DNA of 60,495 nucleotides from Alphaproteobacteria bacterium HGW-Alphaproteobacteria-3 (GTDB lineage: Bacteria > Pseudomonadota > Alphaproteobacteria > Parvibaculales > Parvibaculaceae). Where the stretch lies: positions 1-60,495 of the forward strand of contig PHEF01000048.1 of NCBI GenBank assembly GCA_002842875.1, read 5' to 3'. A program made the position numbers and the translations under genes. Positions 44,372-51,788 of this stretch are shown in pieces. The stretch's first letter is position 1; every line of letters begins with the position of its first letter. The notes under the pieces are model-generated. The model was not told the origin of the DNA and did no database searches. It was given only the letters and a program-made list of their open reading frames with translations.

Positions 44372-45031
44372 TCACCCCGGCAGAACCCGCCAGACGCTGG
44401 TGTTACGGACGTCGGTATCCTCAAGCTCGCGGGTGGTCTTCACGGCATAGGAGACGAGTTTCTCGAGGCCGGATTTGGGCAGGTAGGTGCGGCCCGGATC
44501 GCCGATCAATACCTCGACGCCCTCGCCCGCGAGACGGCGGAGCCATGCCTCGACCCGTTCCGCCAGCGGGCGCTCATAACACATGTCCCCGACGAGAACG
44601 ACGTCCCAGCCCCGGTTTTCCACGCCGGCAAGGTCTTCAGCCGTGGCCACGACTTCGACGGCATTGACGGATGCGTTCAATTTGATTGCCTCGACGGCAA
44701 ACGCATCGATATCGGCCGAGAGAACAGAATTTGCGCCGGATTTTGCAGCGGCAATGCCAATCAGGCCCGACCCGGCCCCAAAATCCAGGACGCTTTTGCC
44801 GCCGACGATCGCGGGATTGTCCAGGATATAACGGGCCAGCGCCTGCCCTCCGGCCCAGGCAAAGGCCCAGAAAGGCGGGGGAAGGCCGGATTTCTCAAGT
44901 TCGTCCTCGGTCATTTGCCATATGGGCACAATTTCCGTGGCGAGATGGAGGCGAATTTCCGGGATGAGCGGGGCTTCATGGAGAGCCGTGTTGCCACGGA
45001 TGAAATCGGCCGGGTGTCGGCGCTCGCTCAT
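44372..45031 (-). CDS. Class I methyltransferase, METTL20/ETF-beta lysine methyltransferase type
   Basis: 219-residue SAM-dependent methyltransferase. The SAM site is VLDFGAGSGLIGIAAAKSGA (about residues 80-99) with VLSADIDAFAVEAIKLN after it. The later motifs VLVGDMCYERPL and VLIGDPGRTYLPKSGL match the METTL20/ETFBKMT branch, whose bacterial members methylate lysines of the electron-transfer flavoprotein beta subunit. Ribosomal L11 methyltransferases are more distant. It overlaps the ribF stop by ATGA, so it is cotranslated with the FAD synthetase gene. Confidence 0.85.
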   Translation of the reverse strand: MSERRHPADFIRGNTALHEAPLIPEIRLHLATEIVPIWQMTEDELEKSGLPPPFWAFAWAGGQALARYILDNPAIVGGKSVLDFGAGSGLIGIAAAKSGANSVLSADIDAFAVEAIKLNASVNAVEVVATAEDLAGVENRGWDVVLVGDMCYERPLAERVEAWLRRLAGEGVEVLIGDPGRTYLPKSGLEKLVSYAVKTTRELEDTDVRNTSVWRVLPG

Positions 45032-45978
45032 GCCATTTTGCCGAGCGCCGCAAGCACCTCGCGCGCCCTCTCGCTGTCCTTTGCGATCTGCGCCTTGAGG
45101 CTGTCGAGCCCGTCGAATTTCCGTTCGGGCCGCAGATACTCGATGAAGGACACGGCGGCATGGGTGCCATAGAGATCGCCCTCGAAGTCGAAGATATGGA
45201 CCTCGAGGAGCACATCCTGCTTGTCGAAGGTGGGGCGCCGGCCGACATTGGCAACGCCGTCATAGACGCCCTTGTGAGGCCCGTCCTCGAATTCGATTTT
45301 CACCGCATAGACGCCGAGCGCCGGCTCGACATGATCTTCGAGCGGCAGGTTCGCCGTTGGAAAGCCGATGGTCCGGCCGCGCTGGTCGCCTTGCTTGATA
45401 TGCGTTTCGACGGTCCACCAGTGCCCGAGGAGCTGCGCCGCGCCTCCCGGATCGCCCTTGGCCAGCAACTCGCGGATGCGCGTGGAAGAAAAAGTGACAC
45501 CGTCTTCCTGGACTTCATCGACGATGCTGACGCCGAAGCCTTCCATCTCACCCATATAGGACAGCGCCGCCGCATCGCCACCGCGGCCCTTGCCGAAACG
45601 AAAATCGTAACCCGCGACGACATGAACGGCATGGAAGCCGTCGATCAGCACGTCATGCACGAATTCCGGCGCCAGCCTCTGCGACATCTTTTCGTCGAAG
45701 GGAAGCGCGGCAAGGACGTCGACGCCGAGGCGGTCGAGAAGCCTCGCCTTGGCGCGGAAGGGGGTGAGCCGGAAAAAGGGGCGATCGGGAAAGAAGAACT
45801 GTTGCGGATGCGGCTCGAAAACGAGGACGCCGAGCGGCACGCCGAGCTCGGCGGCAATCGCCGCCGCCTTGCCGATCACCTGCTGGTGGCCGAGATGCAC
45901 GCCGTCGAAATTGCCGAGCGCATAGACCGCTCCCCGGAGACCGGGCGCAATGTGTTCATGGTGACGGACGATCTGCAT
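45028..45978 (-). CDS. ribF: Bifunctional riboflavin kinase / FAD synthetase
   Basis: 317-residue enzyme converting riboflavin to FMN and FMN to FAD. The N-terminal nucleotidyltransferase part has GNFDGVHLGHQQVI and VVAGYDFRFGKGRGGD. The C-terminal flavokinase part has DQRGRTIGFPTANLPL and GVANVGRRPTF. I used the ATG at 45978 (MQIVRHHEH); the next in-frame ATG upstream, at 46023, is possible and neither has a strong ribosome binding site. The methyltransferase gene follows with a four-base overlap. Confidence 0.94.
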   Translation of the reverse strand: MQIVRHHEHIAPGLRGAVYALGNFDGVHLGHQQVIGKAAAIAAELGVPLGVLVFEPHPQQFFFPDRPFFRLTPFRAKARLLDRLGVDVLAALPFDEKMSQRLAPEFVHDVLIDGFHAVHVVAGYDFRFGKGRGGDAAALSYMGEMEGFGVSIVDEVQEDGVTFSSTRIRELLAKGDPGGAAQLLGHWWTVETHIKQGDQRGRTIGFPTANLPLEDHVEPALGVYAVKIEFEDGPHKGVYDGVANVGRRPTFDKQDVLLEVHIFDFEGDLYGTHAAVSFIEYLRPERKFDGLDSLKAQIAKDSERAREVLAALGKMA

Positions 45979-46086
45979 AGAGGGGGCCGGTGCTCCGGGC
46001 GGGTGAATTTGGCTCAAGGTCATGGCGGATCGGCTCCGCAGCGTCAAGTACGGGGCGGGAAACGAGGGTGACGTTGCGTTCCGCCG

Positions 46087-46944
46087 CTACCAGACGAGGC
46101 GCGGCATGGCGCCGACGGCGCTGACGCCCGCGCGTTCGAGGACATGGGCGACGCGCGCCTCCTCCGGCGCTTCCGGCGCGGGACCGCAATCGGCCGCCGC
46201 GATTCCGCCCGTGATGAAGAGGGCGTCGATGCCGCTGTCGTTCGCTCCCTTGACGTCGGTCAGAGGTCCGTCACCCACGGCCAGGATGCGGGCATCGGGA
46301 ACGGGTTTGCCGGCGAACCCGGCAAGACGCTCGCGGGCAATGCCGTAGACGGGGCCGTGCGGCTTGCCGAAATAGACCGTGTTGCCGCCCAGTTCGCCAT
46401 AGAGTTTCGCAAGCGCGCCCGCGCAATAGATGTGGCGGTCGCCACGCTCGACCACGATGTCGGGATTGGCGCAGATGAGCGTGAGCCCACGCGCCGTGAG
46501 CCGTTCGAACGGTTCGCGGTAATCTTCCGGACCTTCGACCTCGTCATCGAAGGGGCCGGTGACGAGAACGAAATCGGCATCGGCTTCGCCGACACGCTCG
46601 ACCCCGGTGTCATCGAACAGCGCAAGGTCGCGGTCCGGCCCGATGTGGTAGCAGCGCGTTCCGTGTTCATGGCTTGCGAGGCAGTGGCGCGTCGCATCGC
46701 CCGAGGTCAGAATTCCGTCATAGACGTCGTGTGGAATGCCCATGTGCTCGAACATCGCGGGCAGCGCATCGGACGGCCGCGGCGCGTTCGAGAGCAGCAG
46801 CACATGGCCGCCTTTCGCGCGGAAATTCGCCAGCGCTTCCGGCACGCCCGGATAGGCTCTGCGTCCGTTATGCAGCACGCCCCAGACATCGCAGAGAAGT
46901 GCATCGTATCGGCCGGCAATGACCGAAAGTCCCGGGATCAGCAT
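46087..46944 (-). CDS. TIGR01459-type HAD-superfamily hydrolase
   Basis: 285-residue HAD-IIA protein of the alphaproteobacterial TIGR01459 group. Motif I is DALLCDVWGVLHNG, where the second Asp of DxD is replaced by Trp, as usual in this group. Motif II is HVLLLSNAPRPSDAL, and motif IV is ILAVGDGPLTDVKGANDSGIDALFITGG. It is probably a phosphatase of a small sugar- or nucleotide-like phosphate; the substrate is not known. It lies eight bases beyond rsmD, in the same direction. Confidence 0.88.
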   Translation of the reverse strand: MLIPGLSVIAGRYDALLCDVWGVLHNGRRAYPGVPEALANFRAKGGHVLLLSNAPRPSDALPAMFEHMGIPHDVYDGILTSGDATRHCLASHEHGTRCYHIGPDRDLALFDDTGVERVGEADADFVLVTGPFDDEVEGPEDYREPFERLTARGLTLICANPDIVVERGDRHIYCAGALAKLYGELGGNTVYFGKPHGPVYGIARERLAGFAGKPVPDARILAVGDGPLTDVKGANDSGIDALFITGGIAAADCGPAPEAPEEARVAHVLERAGVSAVGAMPRLVW

Positions 46945-46951
46945 GCGCCTT

Positions 46952-47518
46952 CTACTCTGCTTTCATGAAAACGATTTCGGTATCGCGGTAGCGCCGCCGG
47001 TCGAGCTCTACGAAGCCTTCGGGCGCTTCGAAATCCGCCATCGCGCTCTCCTCGACGACGCAGAGCGCCTGCGGTGCAAGCCAGTCTCCCTCGCGCGCGG
47101 AAAGAAGCGCAGCGCTGCCGAGACCCTTGCCGTAGGGCGGATCGGCGAAGACAAGCGAGAAGGCGGGACCGACGCTGCCAGGGCGCGGCCCAAGCCGCGT
47201 CGCATCGCGCTTGTAGATTTTTGCATGACCGTTGAGGCCGAGATGTTCGAGATTCTCGCGGATCGCCGCGCGGCTTTCGGCATGGTCTTCGACGAAGAGC
47301 GCGAAGGAAGCGCCGCGCGAGATCGCCTCGATGCCGAGCGCGCCTGTTCCCGCGAAAAGATCGAGCACGCGGGCTTCCTCAAGCGCGAAATCGCCGAAGT
47401 CGGCATGGGCGAGGATGTTGAACAGCGCCTCGCGGGTGCGGTCACCTGTCGGCCGCACGATGTCGCTCTTCGGTGCTGCGATGGGCCGGCCCCTAAGTGC
47501 GCCGCCGACGATCCGCAT
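46952..47518 (-). CDS. rsmD: 16S rRNA (guanine(966)-N2)-methyltransferase
   Basis: 188-residue methyltransferase modifying G966 of 16S rRNA. It begins MRIVGGALRGRPIAAP, contains RPTGDRTREALFNIL and the SAM loop VLDLFAGTGALGIEAISRGA, and ends its catalytic core with LVFADPPYGKG (DPPY motif). The start ATG at 47518 lies 26 bases inside the end of rluB, so the two are coupled. The rluB-rsmD pairing is common in this class. Confidence 0.95.
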   Translation of the reverse strand: MRIVGGALRGRPIAAPKSDIVRPTGDRTREALFNILAHADFGDFALEEARVLDLFAGTGALGIEAISRGASFALFVEDHAESRAAIRENLEHLGLNGHAKIYKRDATRLGPRPGSVGPAFSLVFADPPYGKGLGSAALLSAREGDWLAPQALCVVEESAMADFEAPEGFVELDRRRYRDTEIVFMKAE

Positions 47519-48509
47519 GGGGATCCTTTCTTTTGCCGGTCGTGCCGGCTTTTTTGTCACGGAAGGTCTTCAGCTTCGGCTTTGTGCCGCCCGGCTTCGT
47601 GCCACCCGGCTTCGCGCCACCCGGCTTCGCGGATGGCTTGTCGCCGGCTTTTCTGGCTACAGGTTTGCCGCCCGCCCATTTTCCGCCGGGCCGGCCGGGC
47701 GCCGGCCCCCCGGATGGCGGGGCTTCGGCCGGTGCAAATTGTTCGGCATGGGCGCCGAGCTGATCCATCAATACGCGATTCGGCACCTGCTTGATGTCGC
47801 CGGGCTCCAGATCGCCGATCTGGAACGGGCCGAAGGAAAGCCGGATCAGCCTGTTGACGCTCAGGCCGAGTTCGGAGAGGACGCGCTTCACCTCGCGGTT
47901 CTTGCCTTCCTTGAGGCCGAGCGTGAGCCAGACATTCGATCCCTGCACCTTGTCGATCACCGCCTCGATCGGACCGTAGCGCACACCTTCGACGGTGATG
48001 CCGTTCTTCAGCTTGTCGAGATCGGCCTGGGTGATGCGGCCCCAGGCGCGGACGCGGTAGCGCCGCGTCCAGCCCGTCGAGGGCAATTCGAGGAGGCGCG
48101 CCAGCTCGCCGTCATTGGTGAGAAGCAGCAGGCCCTCGGTATTGATGTCGAGGCGCCCGACCGAGACGACGCGCGGAATGTCTTCCGGCAGCTTCTCGAA
48201 CACGGTGGTCCGGCCTTCCGGATCCTTTGCCGTGGTGACGAGGCCGGCGGGCTTGTGATAGCGCCACAGCCTTGCGGGTTCCCGCGCCGGCAGCGCCTTT
48301 CCGTCGACGATGATCGTTTCGCGGCCCGTGACGTTGAGGGCCGGGCTTTTCAGCACCTTGCCGTTCACCGTGACGCGCCCTTCCTCGATCAGTTTTTCGG
48401 CCTCGCGGCGCGAGCAGACGCCCGCCCGCGCGATCACTTTCGCGATACGGTCGCCTTCGGGTGTTTCCGGACCGGAGGAATCACCGCTCGGATGAGGCTT
48501 GGCGTTCAT
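47493..48509 (-). CDS. rluB: RsuA/RluB-family pseudouridine synthase with low-complexity tail
   Basis: 338-residue rRNA pseudouridine synthase. The S4 domain is RIAKVIARAGVCSRREAEKLIEEGRVTVNGK (about residues 21-51). The catalytic Asp is in SVGRLDINTEGLLLLTNDGEL. About 80 residues at the C terminus are low complexity, rich in Gly, Pro, Lys and Ala, with GGTKP-type units repeated in nearly identical DNA (47585-47640). Such tails are common in alphaproteobacterial RluB and probably bind RNA. I chose the ATG at 48509. A longer frame from 48548 would overlap the antitoxin gene. Confidence 0.92.
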   Translation of the reverse strand: MNAKPHPSGDSSGPETPEGDRIAKVIARAGVCSRREAEKLIEEGRVTVNGKVLKSPALNVTGRETIIVDGKALPAREPARLWRYHKPAGLVTTAKDPEGRTTVFEKLPEDIPRVVSVGRLDINTEGLLLLTNDGELARLLELPSTGWTRRYRVRAWGRITQADLDKLKNGITVEGVRYGPIEAVIDKVQGSNVWLTLGLKEGKNREVKRVLSELGLSVNRLIRLSFGPFQIGDLEPGDIKQVPNRVLMDQLGAHAEQFAPAEAPPSGGPAPGRPGGKWAGGKPVARKAGDKPSAKPGGAKPGGTKPGGTKPKLKTFRDKKAGTTGKRKDPHADRRRRT

Positions 48510-48528
48510 GGATTTATGCCGTTGAGGG

Positions 48529-48846
48529 TCAGCGTTCCGGTCTGACATGCAGACTGATTCCGGAACTGCGCTGCAGATAACTGATAACCGAAAGAAGGTT
48601 TCGTGCGTTGGGATTTCCCGACGGACCGAACATCCGCATCAGGCTTTTGGGCGGCACATGGGTCGCCTCTCCCAAACGGTCAAATCCCACGGTTGCGTTG
48701 ATATAGTCACGAAGAATGGTTTTGCCGGTTTCGAGGTCTCCATTGAGCAGGGCCTCGACTCCATCACTGAGAAGAGCCGCGCGAAATTCGGGGTCGCGTT
48801 GCACACGCGCCTGCACCGTTTCCTTGAATGATCGAGTAAGAGCCAT
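48529..48846 (-). CDS. HigA-like addiction-module antidote protein
   Basis: 105-residue antitoxin. An N-terminal region (RSFKETVQARVQRDPEFRAALLSDGVEALLNGDLETGKTILRDYINAT) leads into a helix-turn-helix (DRLGEATHVPPKSLMRMFGPSGNPNARNLLSVISYL). This is the typical antidote encoded after Gp49-type toxins. It begins directly after the toxin stop. It should bind and neutralise the toxin and may repress the operon. Confidence 0.87.
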   Translation of the reverse strand: MALTRSFKETVQARVQRDPEFRAALLSDGVEALLNGDLETGKTILRDYINATVGFDRLGEATHVPPKSLMRMFGPSGNPNARNLLSVISYLQRSSGISLHVRPER

Positions 48847-49173
48847 TTATTTACTGCCCTTCTTTCGAGCTTTGTAGGTTGCCCAGCGCAATTGCGCCAT
48901 TTCGATATCGTGTTGCTGACGCTTCTTGGTTCCGCCAGCCAGAAGGATGACAATTCGTTCGCCGTCCTTGCCGAAATAGACCCTGTAACCCGGTCCGAAA
49001 TCGACCTTGAGTTCGAGAACGCCTGAGCCAACGCCCTTCACATTCGACGTGTTGCCGTGGCTGAGTTGAACAAGCGCCTTGGTCGTTCGCGATGCTGCAT
49101 GGGCATCGAGGGTGGCGTACCAAATCCCGAACGGGCTTCGGTCGCTGTCGTCCACATATTCGAGAATTTCCAT
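48847..49173 (-). CDS. RelE/HigB-like toxin of the Gp49 (TIGR02683) group
   Basis: 108-residue toxin with the group's features: SPFGIWYATLDAHAASRTTKALVQLSHGN, then GVLELKVDFGPGYRVYFGKDGERIVILLAGGTKKRQQHDI. Members cut mRNA on the ribosome. Toxin is first and antitoxin second with no gap. The promoter should lie in 49174-49290, where AT-rich words occur near 49225, but I cannot assign elements firmly. It is the second toxin-antitoxin pair in the window, unrelated in detail to that at 40418. Confidence 0.88.
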   Translation of the reverse strand: MEILEYVDDSDRSPFGIWYATLDAHAASRTTKALVQLSHGNTSNVKGVGSGVLELKVDFGPGYRVYFGKDGERIVILLAGGTKKRQQHDIEMAQLRWATYKARKKGSK

Positions 49174-49292
49174 CGATGCTCCATCTTCGGGAACGCGCGT
49201 CTGCAGACGGGCAGGAAAAAGGTCTCATATTTGTTACCAAAGTGCAAGCGGCGATCTTGCAAAGCTAGCCTGCGCGAGGCACGGTCCCGCCC

Positions 49293-49760
49293 ATGACAAC
49301 CGATCCCGACACCTCGATGCGTCCGATGGACATTGCCCTCGCCGAGGCCGAGGCGGCGGGCGCGCGGGGCGAGGTGCCGGTGGGCGCTGTCATCGTGGAC
49401 GGGGCGGGGCGCATCGTCGCACAGGCGGGGAACCGGACGCTGGAGCTGAAGGACCCGACGGCCCATGCCGAACTCCTGGCGATCCGCGAAGCCTGCGCCG
49501 CGCTCGGTTCCGAACGGCTCGCCGGTTGCGATCTCTACGTCACCCTGGAACCCTGCCCCATGTGTGCGGCAGCGATTTCCTTTGCCCGCCTGAGACGGCT
49601 CTATTACGGGGCGGCGGACGAGAAGGGCGGTGGCGTCGACCACGGTCCCCGCATCTTCGCGCAAGCGACCTGCCACCACCGGCCGGACGTCTATGGCGGC
49701 ATCGCGGAAAGCCGCGCCGCCGGTCTGCTGCGGCGTTTCTTCGCAGTGCGGCGCGGTTGA
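49293..49760 (+). CDS. tadA: tRNA adenosine(34) deaminase
   Basis: 155-residue zinc deaminase that makes inosine at the wobble position of tRNA-Arg(ACG). The zinc site is TAHAELLAIRE (HAE with catalytic Glu) and TLEPCPMCAAAISFARL (PCxxC). It is of family length. It is divergent from the toxin-antitoxin operon and close to rluB/rsmD, a frequent alphaproteobacterial neighbourhood. Confidence 0.95.
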   Translation: MTTDPDTSMRPMDIALAEAEAAGARGEVPVGAVIVDGAGRIVAQAGNRTLELKDPTAHAELLAIREACAALGSERLAGCDLYVTLEPCPMCAAAISFARLRRLYYGAADEKGGGVDHGPRIFAQATCHHRPDVYGGIAESRAAGLLRRFFAVRRG

Positions 49761-49873
49761 GGCCAGCCTGCGGCTTTCCGCGTGATTTGCTTTCCCCAAC
49801 CCGTTAGAGTGCCCGCATTCGACATTGAGAAGGGGCCGCGGCCCCGACCCACAAAAATACGAAGGGGAGATCG

Positions 49874-51036
49874 ATGAATTTCGACCATTCAGACAAGACC
49901 AAGGAATTGCTCGCCCGTCTTGAGCGGTTCATGGACGATCACGTCTATCCGAACGAGAAAACCTACAACGACCAGATGGAGGCCTTCCGCAAGGAGGGCG
50001 ACCCCTGGCAGGTGCCGCAGATACTGGAAGACCTGAAGCCGAAGGCTCGGGAAGCCGGGTTGTGGAATCTCTTCCTGCCCGAATCCGAGCGTGGCGGCGG
50101 TCTCACCAATCTCGAATACGCATCGCTCTGCGAGATCATGGGCCGCGTCGGCTGGGCATCGGAAGTCTTCAACTGCTCCGCGCCGGACACCGGCAACATG
50201 GAAGTGATCGAACGCTACGGCAATGAGCGCCAGAAGAAGGAATATCTGGAGCCGCTGCTCGAAGGCAAAATGCGTTCCGCCTTCCTCATGACCGAGCCCG
50301 ACGTCGCCTCTTCCGACGCGACGAACATCGCGACCCGCATCGAGCGGGATGGCAATGAATACGTCATCAATGGCCGCAAGTGGTGGTCGTCGGGTGTGGG
50401 CGACCCGCGCTGCAAGATCGCGATCGTCATGGGCAAGACCGACCCGAAAGCCGACACCTATCGCCAGCAGTCGCAGATTCTCGTGCCGCTCGATGCGCCG
50501 GGCGTCAAGGTCGTCCGCATGCTTCCCGTTTTCGGCTATGACGACGCGCCGCACGGTCATGCGGAAGTGCTGCTCGAGAACGTCCGCGTTCCGGCTGAGA
50601 ACCTTCTTCTCGGCGAAGGCCGCGGATTCGAGATCAGCCAGGGCCGCCTCGGGCCTGGCCGCATCCATCACTGCATGCGCACCATCGGCGTTGCCGAACG
50701 CGCATTGGAGATCATGGTGAAGCGGCTTCTGACCCGCGAAGCTTTCGGCAAGAAGATCGCCGATCATTCCGTGTGGGAAGAGCGTGTGGCCCGTGCCCGC
50801 ATCGACATTGAAATGGCGCGCCTGCTGACGTTGAAGGCCGCCTTCATGATGGATACGGTGGGCAACAAGGTTGCACGCGCCGAGATCGCCATGATCAAGG
50901 TGGCGGCGCCGAACATCGCCCTCAAGGTGATCGACGATGCGATCCAGGCGCATGGCGGCGGCGGCGTGACGACCGATTTCGGTCTCAGCTCGAGTTCAAG
51001 AAATACTCGAACCGGGTGCGAGCGGCGGCGGAGTAA
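49874..51036 (+). pseudogene. Acyl-CoA dehydrogenase (ACAD10/11-like) with a C-terminal deletion and frame break
   Basis: The N-terminal 370 residues are a normal ACAD11-type enzyme: [30 protein letters not shown] and [18 protein letters not shown]. After [16 protein letters not shown] (near 50986) the frame runs into unrelated residues. In another frame the genuine C terminus appears as [15 protein letters not shown] with TAA at 51034-51036. About 27 residues usually between these (a region with ARTLRLADGPDEVH) are missing. They include part of the FAD/CoA-binding surface. GGGGAG precedes the ATG. A terminator follows at 51054-51084. APH-like proteins at 23114 and 53920 are the usual partners of this dehydrogenase type. 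Confidence 0.85.
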
Positions 51037-51053
51037 GGCAGACACGATGAAGC

Positions 51054-51084
51054 AACGGCCGGTTCCCTCGGGGACCGGCCGTTT
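51054..51084 (+). terminator. Terminator after the acyl-CoA dehydrogenase gene
   Basis: AACGGCCGGT (51054-51063) pairs perfectly with ACCGGCCGTT (51074-51083), with a ten-base loop. A short T tract (TTT from 51082) overlaps the end of the stem. It lies 18 bases after the TAA at 51036 and before the GST gene. It is moderately strong because the T run is short. Confidence 0.75.
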
Positions 51085-51117
51085 CCTTGCGACGGCTGGA
51101 CAAGACGGAAAACGCTC

Positions 51118-51777
51118 ATGGGCATCGCAACCGGCATGAAGATGTACAACGCGCAGCTTTCGCCCTACGCGTCACGCTGCCGGATGGCCATCTACGCGAA
51201 GGAACTCGATGTCGAGTTTCTGGACATGCCGGACCCGGACCTGGAAGAGGCGTTCCACCGCATCGCGCCGATGCGCAAGGTGCCGGTCTTGATCGATGGC
51301 GATGTGGTCGTGCCGGAGTCGGAGGCGATCTGCGAGTATCTGGAAGACAAGGGCCTGGGGCGGCCGCTGCGGCCAGCGGATGCGGCCTCCATCGCGCGCA
51401 TGCGGCTTTTCGCCCGGATTTGCGATCTCTATGTGATGGAGCCGATGGGGGTGCTCTTCGGGCAGATCAACCCGAGGGGACGCGACCCGAAGCTCGTCGC
51501 GCGCGAACTCGCGGAACTCCAGAAGGCCATGGGCTGGCTTGACGCTTATCTGACAGGCGGCGACTATGCCGTCGGCGGCAGCCTGACGCTGGCCGACTGC
51601 GCGCTGGTGCCCGTGCTATTCTTCTTCGATCAGATCGGACCGATGTTCGGCCACGTCAATCCGTTGCAACAATTTCCGAAGGCCGGCGCGTACTACAAGG
51701 GAATCGCGAACGAGCCGGCCGCGGCAAAAGTTCTCGCCGAACTCGACATTTCTCTCCGCCGCATGATGGCCGGCTGA
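51118..51777 (+). CDS. Glutathione S-transferase family protein (SspA-like)
   Basis: 219-residue protein with a thioredoxin-like N-terminal domain ([22 protein letters not shown], then [24 protein letters not shown]) and a helical C-terminal domain with [17 protein letters not shown]. The active-site Ser/Cys position shows SPYASRC. It is a typical bacterial GST that may serve detoxification or, like SspA, bind partners. The start ATG at 51118 has weak GGAAA upstream. Its stop codon and that of the next, convergent gene are part of one palindrome. Confidence 0.88.
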   Translation: MGIATGMKMYNAQLSPYASRCRMAIYAKELDVEFLDMPDPDLEEAFHRIAPMRKVPVLIDGDVVVPESEAICEYLEDKGLGRPLRPADAASIARMRLFARICDLYVMEPMGVLFGQINPRGRDPKLVARELAELQKAMGWLDAYLTGGDYAVGGSLTLADCALVPVLFFFDQIGPMFGHVNPLQQFPKAGAYYKGIANEPAAAKVLAELDISLRRMMAG

Positions 51778-51788
51778 CTTCAGCCGGC
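51769..51788. terminator. Palindrome spanning both convergent stop codons
   Basis: GCCGGCTGA-CT-TCAGCCGGC is a perfect 9-base inverted repeat whose arms contain the TGA of the GST gene (51775-51777) and, on the other strand, the TGA of the histidine kinase gene (51782..51780). It could terminate or slow transcription in both directions, but there is no T run, so I hold this weakly. Confidence 0.4.

Noticed and set aside
47585..47640. Tandem repeats in the rluB tail as a CRISPR or VNTR locus
   Set aside because: The units are about 15 bases, in frame, encode GGTKP-like residues and have no spacers; they are coding low complexity.
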